From Micromonospora radicis (lineage in GTDB: Bacteria > Actinomycetota > Actinomycetes > Mycobacteriales > Micromonosporaceae), in contig NZ_QXEC01000002.1 of assembly GCF_003583405.1 (NCBI RefSeq), positions 62,001 to 126,000 on the forward strand: 64,000 nt of DNA, in the 5' to 3' direction. Of the stretch, positions 40,926-48,766 are shown one piece after another (position 1 is the first letter of the stretch; each line of letters begins with the position of its first letter). Below the pieces are notes generated by a model. The model was not told where the DNA came from, made no database searches, and saw only the letters and a list, made by a program, of their open reading frames with translations. The translations under genes and the position numbers were made by a program.

Positions 40926-41198
40926 CGGCGTACGTCCTCCTGGGCCGCTGTGTTGTCCGCTGGCCGCACGGCAACCGGCGGCGCTGGACACGCTACCCGC
41001 CGTGGGCCGGTGGTTGACGCCGGCCGGTGCGACGCGTACGGCGGGATCGGTGAACTTTCTCGGTTAAGTACGTATGGTGCCGCAGCCTGGCGTCGGCGGT
41101 AGTCGATGGCTGGGCGGTCCGGGTGGATGCCGGAAAGAGTGGCTTTACAGGTCTTCTCGGACAGCTAAGGCGGCTTTGGGTTACCGGACGGCTGAGAA

Positions 41199-41239
41199 GT
41201 TAACCCGCCGTTGACACTGTGCTGGTGCGCCCGTACGGT
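41199..41239 (+). promoter_or_regulatory. Promoter and candidate operator of the sugar-transport operon
   Basis: TTGACA (41211-41216), a 17-base spacer and TACGGT (41234-41239) form a good housekeeping-type promoter about 70 bases before the binding-protein start. An imperfect dyad, GTTAAC-5-GTTGAC (41199-41215), overlaps the -35 box and could be the LacI-family operator. The same GAGAA, GTT and TTAACC words recur in inverted order near 41,051-41,071 (TGAACTTTCTCGGTTAAGTA), nearer the regulator. The rest of the 385-base divergent spacer shows no gene. Confidence 0.55.
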
Positions 41240-41310
41240 GGCGTCACTTATCCGGTTCAGTCAACGCATCTCGATATCGGGAGCGTTCCCAGATGGTCGG
41301 AGGATGGGTC

Positions 41311-42588
41311 ATGAAACGGTCTACGCCTCGCTGGCTGCGGGTCGCAGTCGTAGGTCTGACGGTCGGGTCGCTGGTCGTGGCGTGCAGTGGGCGCAGCACC
41401 ACCGGCGACTCGGGTGGGGACGGTGCGGTCACGCTTAAGATCAACTTCTGGGGCGACTTCGGTCTGCAGGATCTCAAGGCCCGGTACGAGGCGGAGAACC
41501 AGCACGTCAAGATCGCCCTCAACTCGGGCGAGTACAACGCCCAGCACGAGGACCTGCAGAAGAAGCTGATCGCCGGCTCCGGCGCGCCCGACATCGCCGC
41601 CATCGACGAGGGCTTCATCGTCCAGTTCCGCAGCCAGGCGGACCAGTTCGTCAACCTGCTCGACTCCGGCGCCGGTAAGTACGAGAGCAACTACCTGCCG
41701 TGGAAGTGGAAGCAGTCGCTGTCGGCCGACGGCACCACCCAGATCGGTCTCGGCACCGACGTCGGCGGCCTGGCGATGTGCTACCGCACCGACCTGTTCG
41801 AGGCCGCCGGCCTGCCCACCGAACGCGACCAGGTCTCCGCGCTCTGGCCCACCTGGGACAGCTTCCTGGAGGTCGGCCGGCAGTACACCGCCAAGACGAA
41901 CAAGAAGTTCGTCGACAACGCGACCAACCTGTTCAACCCGATCCTCGGCCAGCAGCAGGTCGGCTTCTACGACGAGAACGAGCAACTGCGCATGGACGGT
42001 GGCCCCAAGGTCGCCTTCGACTACGCGGTCCGGGCGGCCGAGGCCGGCCTGTCGGCGAACCTGACCAGCTTCCAGGCCGACTGGGACAAGGGTTTCACCA
42101 GCGGGTCGTTCGCGGTGCTGACCTGCCCGGCCTGGATGCTCGGGCACATCCAGAACACCGCGCCCGGCACCAGCGGCAAGTGGGACATCGCCGCGGTGCC
42201 CGGTGGCGGCGGCAACTGGGGCGGCTCCTTCCTGACCATCCCCAAGCAGGGCAAGAACGTCGAGGAGGCGTACAAGTTCCTGGAGTGGCTGATCCAGCCG
42301 GAACAGCAGATCGAGGTCTTCAAGAAGGTCGGCAACCTGCCGTCGCAGCCGGGGCTGTACACCGACCCGGCGATCGCGGACTTCAAGAACGAGTTCTTCG
42401 GCTCCGCACCGGTCGGGCAGATCTTCCCGAAGATGGCCGAGGGCCTCACCCCGCAGTACCAGGGCCGCAAGCACGGCCCGACCCGGGTGGCGGTGGAGAA
42501 CGTCATCAACCGGGTGCAGAACGGCACGCTCAAGCCGGACGCGGCCTGGGCCGAGGCGATCAAGGAAGCCGAGAAGGCCAGCAAGTAA
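41311..42588 (+). CDS. Sugar ABC transporter substrate-binding lipoprotein
   Basis: This 425-residue extracellular binding protein is of the family-1 oligosaccharide type. Its signal peptide ends with the lipobox SLVVAC (lipidated C25). The mature part starts with a Ser/Gly/Asp linker and the strand LKINFWGDFGLQDLKARYE. The later PAWMLGHIQNTAPGTSGKWD and SFLTIPKQGKNVEEAYKFLE are typical of carbohydrate binders. The ATG at 41311, six bases after GGAGGA, is preferred to one six codons earlier. Given the beta-mannosidase at the end of the operon, the ligand is probably a beta-manno-oligosaccharide. Confidence 0.92.
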   Translation: MKRSTPRWLRVAVVGLTVGSLVVACSGRSTTGDSGGDGAVTLKINFWGDFGLQDLKARYEAENQHVKIALNSGEYNAQHEDLQKKLIAGSGAPDIAAIDEGFIVQFRSQADQFVNLLDSGAGKYESNYLPWKWKQSLSADGTTQIGLGTDVGGLAMCYRTDLFEAAGLPTERDQVSALWPTWDSFLEVGRQYTAKTNKKFVDNATNLFNPILGQQQVGFYDENEQLRMDGGPKVAFDYAVRAAEAGLSANLTSFQADWDKGFTSGSFAVLTCPAWMLGHIQNTAPGTSGKWDIAAVPGGGGNWGGSFLTIPKQGKNVEEAYKFLEWLIQPEQQIEVFKKVGNLPSQPGLYTDPAIADFKNEFFGSAPVGQIFPKMAEGLTPQYQGRKHGPTRVAVENVINRVQNGTLKPDAAWAEAIKEAEKASK

Positions 42589-42667
42589 CGCGACCGGTGC
42601 CGGGCCGGGTGTCCCGGCCCGCCCCGGCACCGGCAGGTCCCCGTCGCCCCCGTACCTGGAGTGTCCG

Positions 42668-43657
42668 ATGCCCACCACGCGCGCGGCCCCCGACCCGGCC
42701 ACCCGCCCCCGGCCGACCGCCGGCCGGCAGTCGACCTGGCGTGACCGGCTGCACCGCTTCGACGCGCGGTACGTGCCGTACCTGTTGATCGCGCCGTTCT
42801 TCCTGCTCTTCTTCGTCTTCGGGCTGTTCCCGATGGTCTTCAACGGGGTGGTGGCACTCCGTCACTGGCGCCTCGACCAGCCGGAACTGACCGGCTGGGC
42901 CGGTACCGAGAACTTCCGCCGGCTGTTCACCGACGGGGACTTCGGCAACGCGCTCTACAACACCTTCGGCATCTTCCTGCTCTCCACCGTCCCGCAGTTG
43001 CTGCTGGCGCTGGTCGTCGCGTCGATGCTGAACCGTCGGCTGCGGGCGCAGACCTGGTGGCGGGTCAGCGCGCTGCTGCCGTACATCACCCCGATCACCG
43101 CCTCCACGCTGGTGTTCAACGTCTTCTTCGCCCGCGACCACGGGATGGCGAACTGGGCGCTCGGCCTGGTCGGCATCGGCGCGGAGAACCCGATCGACTG
43201 GCGGGCCGACAAACTGCACTCCTGGATCGCCATCGCCACCATGGTCAACTGGAAGTGGATCGGCTACAACGCGCTGCTCTACCTGGCCGCCATGCAGTCC
43301 ATCCCGCGGGACGTGTACGAGGCCTCGGCGCTCGACGGCGCCGGTCCGTGGCGACAGCTCTGGCGGATCACCGTGCCGATGATCCGGCCGGTGGTCATCT
43401 TCACCGTGGTGCTCTCCACCATCGGCGGGCTGCAACTGTTCACCGAGCCGATGCTGTTCGACCTCAACGCCCAGGCCGCCACCGGCGGTGCCGGTGGGGA
43501 GTGGCAGACCGTCGCCCAGCTGATCTACAAGGTGGGCTGGAAGGACCTGAACCTCGGCTACGCCGCCGCGATGTCCTGGGCGCTGTTCCTCGTCATCCTG
43601 GTGGTCGCCGCGCTGAACACCCTGCTGACCAACCGCATCTCGGGAGGACGCAAGTGA
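42668..43657 (+). CDS. Sugar ABC transporter permease (MalF type)
   Basis: This is a 329-residue inner-membrane permease with six spans, starting YLLIAPFFLLFFVFGLFPMV. The EAA loop that contacts the ATPase is EASALDGAGPWRQLWRITVP. It pairs with the next gene product to form the channel for the sugar delivered by the upstream binding protein. Its stop overlaps the start of the second permease (GTGA), so the two are made in equal amounts. Confidence 0.93.
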   Translation: MPTTRAAPDPATRPRPTAGRQSTWRDRLHRFDARYVPYLLIAPFFLLFFVFGLFPMVFNGVVALRHWRLDQPELTGWAGTENFRRLFTDGDFGNALYNTFGIFLLSTVPQLLLALVVASMLNRRLRAQTWWRVSALLPYITPITASTLVFNVFFARDHGMANWALGLVGIGAENPIDWRADKLHSWIAIATMVNWKWIGYNALLYLAAMQSIPRDVYEASALDGAGPWRQLWRITVPMIRPVVIFTVVLSTIGGLQLFTEPMLFDLNAQAATGGAGGEWQTVAQLIYKVGWKDLNLGYAAAMSWALFLVILVVAALNTLLTNRISGGRK

Positions 43658-44586
43658 GCCTTCTGCAGCGGCGCCGCGCCGCCGTACCGGCCGGCGGGCA
43701 GGGGCCGGCAACGCCGTCCGGTGGGCGTCGGCGGGCCGTGCTGCTGGGCCGGGCACCGCAGGACACCCCGGCCGGGATCGGGACGTACCTGCTCCTGTCG
43801 GTCACCGCGCTGTTCGCGGCGTTCCCGCTGTACTGGATGTTCGTCATCGCCACCAGCAGCGACGAGGCGACCGCGCAGCTGCCGCCGGTGGTGATCCCGG
43901 GCGACCGGTTCCTGGCGAACCTGGACGAGGTCTTCTCGATGCAGGACGTCTACTTCGCCGCCTCCCTGGTGAACAGCGTCATCGTCGCCACCGTGGTGAC
44001 CGCCTCGGTGCTGTTCTTCTGCTCGCTGGCCGGCTTCGCCTTCGCCAAGTTGCGTTTCCGGGGCAGCCGGGCGCTGATGCTCTTCGTCGTCCTCACCCTG
44101 ACCGTGCCCAATCAGCTCGGCGTCGTCGCGCTCTACATCGTGATGGGCAAGCTGGGCTGGAACGGCACCCTGCTGGCGGTGATCGTGCCCGGCATGGTCA
44201 CCGCGTTCGGGGTGTTCTACATGCGACAGTTCATCGTCAACACGGTGCCCGACGAGTTGGTCGAGTCGGCGCGGATCGACGGCGCCACCACGATGCGGAT
44301 CTACTGGAGCATCGCCCTGCCGGCGGTACGCCCGGCCCTCGCGGTACTCGGCCTGCTCACCTTCGTGGCCACCTGGAACGACTTCCAGTGGCCCCTGATC
44401 ACGCTCAACGGCACCGACTACCCCACCTCGATGGTGGCCATCTCCGACCTGGCCAGCGGCAACTACGTCATCTACCGGCGGGTGCTGGCCGGCGCGTTCG
44501 TGGCCACGGTGCCACTATTGATCATGTTGGTCGTCGGCGGTCGGCAGATCGTCCGCGGAATCATGGAAGGCGCGGTGAAGTCTTGA
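43654..44586 (+). CDS. Sugar ABC transporter permease (MalG type)
   Basis: This is a 310-residue permease with six spans after a basic, cytoplasmic N-terminus of about 45 residues. The EAA loop reads VESARIDGATTMRIYWSIAL. The GTG at 43654 follows GGGAGG (43642-43647) and overlaps the upstream stop by four bases. No ATPase gene follows; in actinomycetes such sugar importers usually share a single MsiK-type ATPase encoded elsewhere. The stop overlaps the TTG start of the beta-mannosidase. Confidence 0.93.
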   Translation: MSLLQRRRAAVPAGGQGPATPSGGRRRAVLLGRAPQDTPAGIGTYLLLSVTALFAAFPLYWMFVIATSSDEATAQLPPVVIPGDRFLANLDEVFSMQDVYFAASLVNSVIVATVVTASVLFFCSLAGFAFAKLRFRGSRALMLFVVLTLTVPNQLGVVALYIVMGKLGWNGTLLAVIVPGMVTAFGVFYMRQFIVNTVPDELVESARIDGATTMRIYWSIALPAVRPALAVLGLLTFVATWNDFQWPLITLNGTDYPTSMVAISDLASGNYVIYRRVLAGAFVATVPLLIMLVVGGRQIVRGIMEGAVKS

Positions 44587-47306
44587 GCGACGCGCGGGGG
44601 ACCGGTCCGCTCCGGCAGGCACTGCACGACGGCTGGACGTTGCGGGCGGTCTCCGGCCCACAGGTACCGGCCGAGGTCGACGGCCGGCAGGTACCGGCCG
44701 CCGTGCCCGGCTGCGTGCACACCGACCTGCTGACGGCGGGGCTGATCCCCGATCCGTACCTCGACGACAACGAGACCCGGCTGGCCTGGATCGGGCACAC
44801 CGACTGGGTCTACGAGACCACCTTCGACCGGCCGTCCGGCGAGCACCCGCGGATCGACCTGGTCTGCGCCGGGTTGGACACCGTCGCCACGGTCACGCTC
44901 AACGGCGTCGAGGTCGGCCGCACCGAGAACATGCACCGCGGCTACCGGTTCGACGTCGGATCGCTGCTGCGCGCCGAGGGCAACACCCTCGCCGTACGCT
45001 TCGACTCCGCCTACCGGTACGCCCAGGCGCACCGCGACCGGCTCGGTGACCGGCCCAACGCGTACCCGGAGCCGTTCCAGTTCATCCGCAAGATGGCCTG
45101 CAACTTCGGCTGGGACTGGGGCCCGACCCTGGTCACCGCCGGCATCTGGCAGGAGATCGGCCTGCACGGCTGGTCGGGCGCCCGGCTCGCGGCGGTCCGC
45201 CCACAGGTCACCGTGGCGGGACGTACCGGTCGGGTGGAGTTGCGGGTCGAGGTGGAGCGCGCCACGGACCGGCCGCCCACGGTGACCGCCGACGCGGACC
45301 ACCCGGGCGTGGCGGGAGGCGCCGCCGACGTGGCGCTCACCGTACGAGCCGAGGTGGCCGGGGTGACTGCCGAGGTGGAGATCGCGGCGGGGGAGCGGTC
45401 CGGCGTACTCACCCTGACCGTCGACGACCCCGAGCTGTGGTGGCCGCGCGGTCACGGCGATCCGGCCCGCTACCCGCTGGCGGTGACCCTGCTCGGCGGC
45501 GACGGCGAACTCCTCGACAGCTGGCAGCGCCGGATCGGTTTCCGGTCGGTACGCCTGGACACCACCCCCGACGCGCACGGCGCACCGTTCACCCTGCACG
45601 TCAACGAGGTGCCGATCTTCGTCCGCGGGGTGAACTGGATCCCGGACGACACCTTCCCGACCCGGGTCACCCGGGACCGTCTGGCGCACCGCTTCGACCA
45701 GGCCGCCGACGCCAACATCAACCTGCTGCGGGTCTGGGGCGGCGGCCGGTACGAGTCCGACGACTTCTACGACCTGGCCGACGAACGTGGCCTGCTGGTC
45801 CAGCAGGACTTCCTCTTCGCCTGCGCCGCGTACCCCGAGGAGGAACCGTTCGCCGGCGAGGTCGCCGCCGAGGCCGCGGAGCAGGTGACCCGACTCGCGC
45901 CCCACCCGTCGCTGGTGCTGTGGACCGGCAACAACGAGAACATCTGGGGCTGGCACGACTGGGACTGGCAGGAGTCGTTGGCCGGGCGCAGTTGGGGGCG
46001 CGGCTACTACCTGGAGCTGCTGCCCCGGATCGTGGCCGAACTCGACCCGACCCGGCCGTACTGGCCGGGCAGCCCCTGGTCGGGCCGGGAGGAGATCCAC
46101 CCCAACGACCCGGCGTACGGCACCACCCACATCTGGGACGTCTGGAACACCGACGACTACCTGAAGTACCGCGAGTACCTGCCCCGGTTCGTCGCCGAGT
46201 TCGGCTACCAGGGGCCACCCGCGTACGCGACGCTGCGCCGGGCCATCTCCGACGAGCCCCTGGCGCCCGACTCGCCCGGCATGGCGCACCACCAGAAGGC
46301 CGCCGACGGCGACCGGAAACTGCGCCGCGGACTGGCCGCGCACCTGCCCGAGCCGCGCGACTTCGACGACTGGCACTACCTGACCCAGCTCAACCAGGCC
46401 CGGGCCATCCAACTCGGGGTGGAACACTTCCGCTCCCACCGGGGGCTCTGCATGGGCACCATCGTCTGGCAGCTGAACGACTGCTGGCCGGTCACCTCCT
46501 GGGCGGCGATCGACGGCGACGGCCGCCGTAAACCCCTCTGGTACGCGCTGCGCCGCGCGTACGCCGACCGGCTGCTCACCATCCAACCCCGCGGGGCCAG
46601 CGCGGCCCGCGACGGTGGCCAACCTCTCGACGGCGGCCAACCTCTCGATGGTGGCCTCGCTCCTGACGGTGGTTCGGGACGCGACGGCGGCCAACCTCAC
46701 GACGGCGGCCTGGCTCCTGACGGTGGCTCGGCCCGCGACGACGGCCTGGCTCTCGACGGTGGCCTCGCTCTCGTTGCGGTGAACGACAGTGCCCGGCCGT
46801 GGCGGGCGTCGGCCACGATCACCCGGCTGACGGTCGCCGGGGATCCCCGGGCGAAGTCCACCCTGGCGTTGGACATCCCCGCGTACGCCACGGTCACCGT
46901 GCCGCTGCCGGCGGAGCTGGTCCGGCCCGACGAGGCCCACGGGGAACTGCTGGTCGCCGACGCGGGTGACCCCGCCGGCCGGGCGCTCTGGTTCTTCGCT
47001 CCGGACCGCGAGATCGACTACCCGCCGGCCGAGTACGACGCCACGGTCGAACCGGGCGACGGTGGACAGCTCCTGCGGGTGACCGCCCGCACCATCCTGC
47101 GCGATCTCACCCTCTTCCCCGACCGGCTCGACCCCGCCGCCGAGGTAGACGACGCCCTGGTGACCCTGCTCCCCGGCGAGTCGGTCACCCTCACGGTGCG
47201 GTCGCCCGCGCCGCTCGACCCCGAAGCGCTCACCACCCGACCCGCGCTCCGCTGCGTGAACGACTACCACCGGCGGCCCCCGGCCAACGTCGGAGAAGCG
47301 TCATAA
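44583..47306 (+). CDS. Beta-mannosidase (GH2)
   Basis: This 907-residue cytoplasmic glycosidase cleaves terminal beta-mannose. The N-terminal sugar-binding domain (PGCVHTDLLTAGLIPDPYLD) and the family marker ACNFGWDWGPTLVTAGIW precede a TIM barrel with RGVNWIPDDTFPTR and LLRVWGGGRYESDDFYDLAD. The acid/base is E452 in WTGNNENIWGW and the nucleophile E539 in FVAEFGYQG. Residues 677-730 are nine hexapeptide repeats starting DGG (one DDG), encoded by nine 18-bp units (46611-46772), inserted between the barrel and C-terminal beta domains. The TTG start overlaps the permease stop (TTGA), so it belongs to the uptake operon. Confidence 0.93.
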   Translation: MSDARGTGPLRQALHDGWTLRAVSGPQVPAEVDGRQVPAAVPGCVHTDLLTAGLIPDPYLDDNETRLAWIGHTDWVYETTFDRPSGEHPRIDLVCAGLDTVATVTLNGVEVGRTENMHRGYRFDVGSLLRAEGNTLAVRFDSAYRYAQAHRDRLGDRPNAYPEPFQFIRKMACNFGWDWGPTLVTAGIWQEIGLHGWSGARLAAVRPQVTVAGRTGRVELRVEVERATDRPPTVTADADHPGVAGGAADVALTVRAEVAGVTAEVEIAAGERSGVLTLTVDDPELWWPRGHGDPARYPLAVTLLGGDGELLDSWQRRIGFRSVRLDTTPDAHGAPFTLHVNEVPIFVRGVNWIPDDTFPTRVTRDRLAHRFDQAADANINLLRVWGGGRYESDDFYDLADERGLLVQQDFLFACAAYPEEEPFAGEVAAEAAEQVTRLAPHPSLVLWTGNNENIWGWHDWDWQESLAGRSWGRGYYLELLPRIVAELDPTRPYWPGSPWSGREEIHPNDPAYGTTHIWDVWNTDDYLKYREYLPRFVAEFGYQGPPAYATLRRAISDEPLAPDSPGMAHHQKAADGDRKLRRGLAAHLPEPRDFDDWHYLTQLNQARAIQLGVEHFRSHRGLCMGTIVWQLNDCWPVTSWAAIDGDGRRKPLWYALRRAYADRLLTIQPRGASAARDGGQPLDGGQPLDGGLAPDGGSGRDGGQPHDGGLAPDGGSARDDGLALDGGLALVAVNDSARPWRASATITRLTVAGDPRAKSTLALDIPAYATVTVPLPAELVRPDEAHGELLVADAGDPAGRALWFFAPDREIDYPPAEYDATVEPGDGGQLLRVTARTILRDLTLFPDRLDPAAEVDDALVTLLPGESVTLTVRSPAPLDPEALTTRPALRCVNDYHRRPPANVGEAS
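46611..46772 (+). repeat. Nine 18-bp in-frame tandem repeats inside the beta-mannosidase
   Basis: Each 18-base unit begins GACGGTGG, GACGGCGG or a one-base variant and encodes a hexapeptide: DGGQPL twice, then DGGLAP, DGGSGR, DGGQPH, DGGLAP, DGGSAR, DDGLAL and DGGLAL. Units 1, 2 and 5 are nearly identical, which suggests expansion by slippage or unequal crossing-over. Confidence 0.95.
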
Positions 47307-47364
47307 AGTACAAGCCGCTCGCCCGAATCCCAACCCCACCCACCAACCCCCCACCCCCAACCTG

Positions 47365-47425
47365 GTTGATCATGAGGTTGGCGGCGAAGTTGATCTCTTC
47401 AACTGCCGTCAACCTCATGATCAAC
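47365..47425. repeat. Long near-perfect palindrome with nested hairpin
   Basis: GTTGATCATGAGGTTG (47365-47380) pairs perfectly with 47410-47425. Inside it AGTTGA (47388-47393) pairs with TCAACT (47399-47404), and most intervening bases also pair, giving a stem of nearly 28 bp. A C-rich run precedes it (from about 47,328) and a long G-rich run follows (to about 47,500), so the flanks could extend the stem. It lies between the beta-mannosidase stop and the AraC-like gene. Confidence 0.85.
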
Positions 47426-47509
47426 GGGGGGTGGGGGGGTGGGGGTGGGGTTGGGGGTGGTGGGGGGTTTGGGGTGGGAGGGGGCGGGGTGGGTAGGGCG
47501 GTTGAGGAG

Positions 47510-47893
47510 ATGAACCGGGCGATGCTGCGTGCGCGGGACACGATGGACCGGTCGTACGCCGAGCCCCTCGACATACCGGCGCTGGCGCGGATCGCGCACG
47601 TCTCCGCCGCGCACTTCATCCGGACGTTCCGCGCGACCTTCGGCGAGACGCCGCACCGCTACCTGCAGCGGCGGCGGGTGGAACGGGCCATGTACCTGCT
47701 GCTGCACACCGGCCAGGACGTGACCGAGATCTGCCACGCGGTCGGGTTCAGCAGCCTCGGGACGTTCAGTCGTACGTTCCGGCAGATCGTCGGCGAACCG
47801 CCCACCGAGTACCGCAAGCGGCGCACGGCGCCCGCCGCGCCGGTGCCGGGATGCTTCACCAAGGCCTGGAACCGGCCCAGCAGTTTTGGATAA
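47510..47893 (+). CDS. AraC-family DNA-binding domain protein
   Basis: This protein of about 127 residues consists almost entirely of the double helix-turn-helix of AraC regulators: PLDIPALARIAHVSAAHFIR for the first, and GQDVTEICHAVGFSSLGTFS for the second with FRQIVGEPPTEYRKRR. No effector-binding domain is attached, as in MarA/SoxS-like activators. The exact start is uncertain: an in-frame GTG at 47489 and an ATG at 47522 are alternatives. The VOC gene 36 bases downstream is its probable partner and target. Confidence 0.82.
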   Translation: MNRAMLRARDTMDRSYAEPLDIPALARIAHVSAAHFIRTFRATFGETPHRYLQRRRVERAMYLLLHTGQDVTEICHAVGFSSLGTFSRTFRQIVGEPPTEYRKRRTAPAAPVPGCFTKAWNRPSSFG

Positions 47894-47929
47894 GCAGCAG
47901 GTCAGGGGCCTGCGCTAGCGTTTCTGACC

Positions 47930-48349
47930 ATGACGATGAACGCGATCAGCCGCTCCCAGATATACGTCCTCGACCAGGACGAGGCGCTCGACTTCTACAT
48001 CGGCAAGCTCGGTCTGGAGTTGAACACGGATCAGGATCTCGGCTTCATGCGCTGGCTGACGGTCCACCTGCCCGGCGACCCGACGCGCGAGATCCTGCTG
48101 GAGAAGCCGGGCCCGCCGAACCTCGACCCGGCCACCGCCGAGCAGGTCCGCGAACTGCTCACCAAGGGCGCCGCAGGGGGCTTGCTCTTCATGACCACCG
48201 ACGACGCCCACAAGACGTACGAAGAGCTGGTCGCCAAGGGCGTCGAGGTCACCGACGAACCGATGGAACGGCCGTACGGCATCGACTTCGGCATCCGTGA
48301 CCCGTTCGGCAACCGGATCCGGATCGGGCAGATGTTCGAGCGCGGCTGA
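47930..48349 (+). CDS. VOC-family (glyoxalase fold) protein
   Basis: This 139-residue vicinal oxygen chelate protein starts ISRSQIYVLDQDEALDFYIG and ends GIDFGIRDPFGNRIRIGQM. Its metal-ligand positions cannot be assigned with certainty. It follows the AraC-like gene; AraC-VOC pairs are common in actinomycetes, where the VOC protein may detoxify or bind a small molecule. An ArsR-type gene starts 78 bases further on. Confidence 0.87.
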   Translation: MTMNAISRSQIYVLDQDEALDFYIGKLGLELNTDQDLGFMRWLTVHLPGDPTREILLEKPGPPNLDPATAEQVRELLTKGAAGGLLFMTTDDAHKTYEELVAKGVEVTDEPMERPYGIDFGIRDPFGNRIRIGQMFERG

Positions 48350-48427
48350 GGGCCGCGACATGTTGAGTTGAACAATCCTGCAAGTGCTAAAGTCTTCAGC
48401 GTGGCTGTCGCGCGAGGAGGCTGACGC

Positions 48428-48766
48428 ATGTCCGTGCCGCTCTACCAGGCGAAGGCCGAGCTGTTCCGCACCCTCGGGCATCCCGTCCGCATCCGGGTGC
48501 TGGAGTTGCTCCAGGACGGCCCCAAACCGGTACGGGACCTGCTCGCCGTCGTCGAGGTCGAGGCGTCGAACCTGTCCCAGCAGCTCGCCGTGCTGCGTCG
48601 CGCCGGTCTGGTCACCTCGCACCGCGACGGTCCGCTGGTGATGTACGCGCTGAGCACCTCCGACGTCGCGGACCTGCTGGCGGCCGGGCGACGGATCCTC
48701 GGCGCGGTGCTCACCGATCGGGACGCCCTGCTGGACGAGTTGCGGGCCGGCGGACCGGCCCGGTGA
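48428..48766 (+). CDS. ArsR-family transcriptional regulator
   Basis: This is a 112-residue winged-helix repressor. AELFRTLGHPVRIRVLELLQ and the recognition helix in VEASNLSQQLAVLRRAGLVT are diagnostic. There is no cysteine anywhere in the protein, so it does not use the classical ArsR/SmtB cysteine metal site. Its stop overlaps the GTG start of the SulP transporter gene, suggesting that it controls that gene. The AT-richer leader TGTTGAGTTGAACAATCCTG (48361-48380) probably contains the promoter and operator. Confidence 0.9.
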   Translation: MSVPLYQAKAELFRTLGHPVRIRVLELLQDGPKPVRDLLAVVEVEASNLSQQLAVLRRAGLVTSHRDGPLVMYALSTSDVADLLAAGRRILGAVLTDRDALLDELRAGGPAR

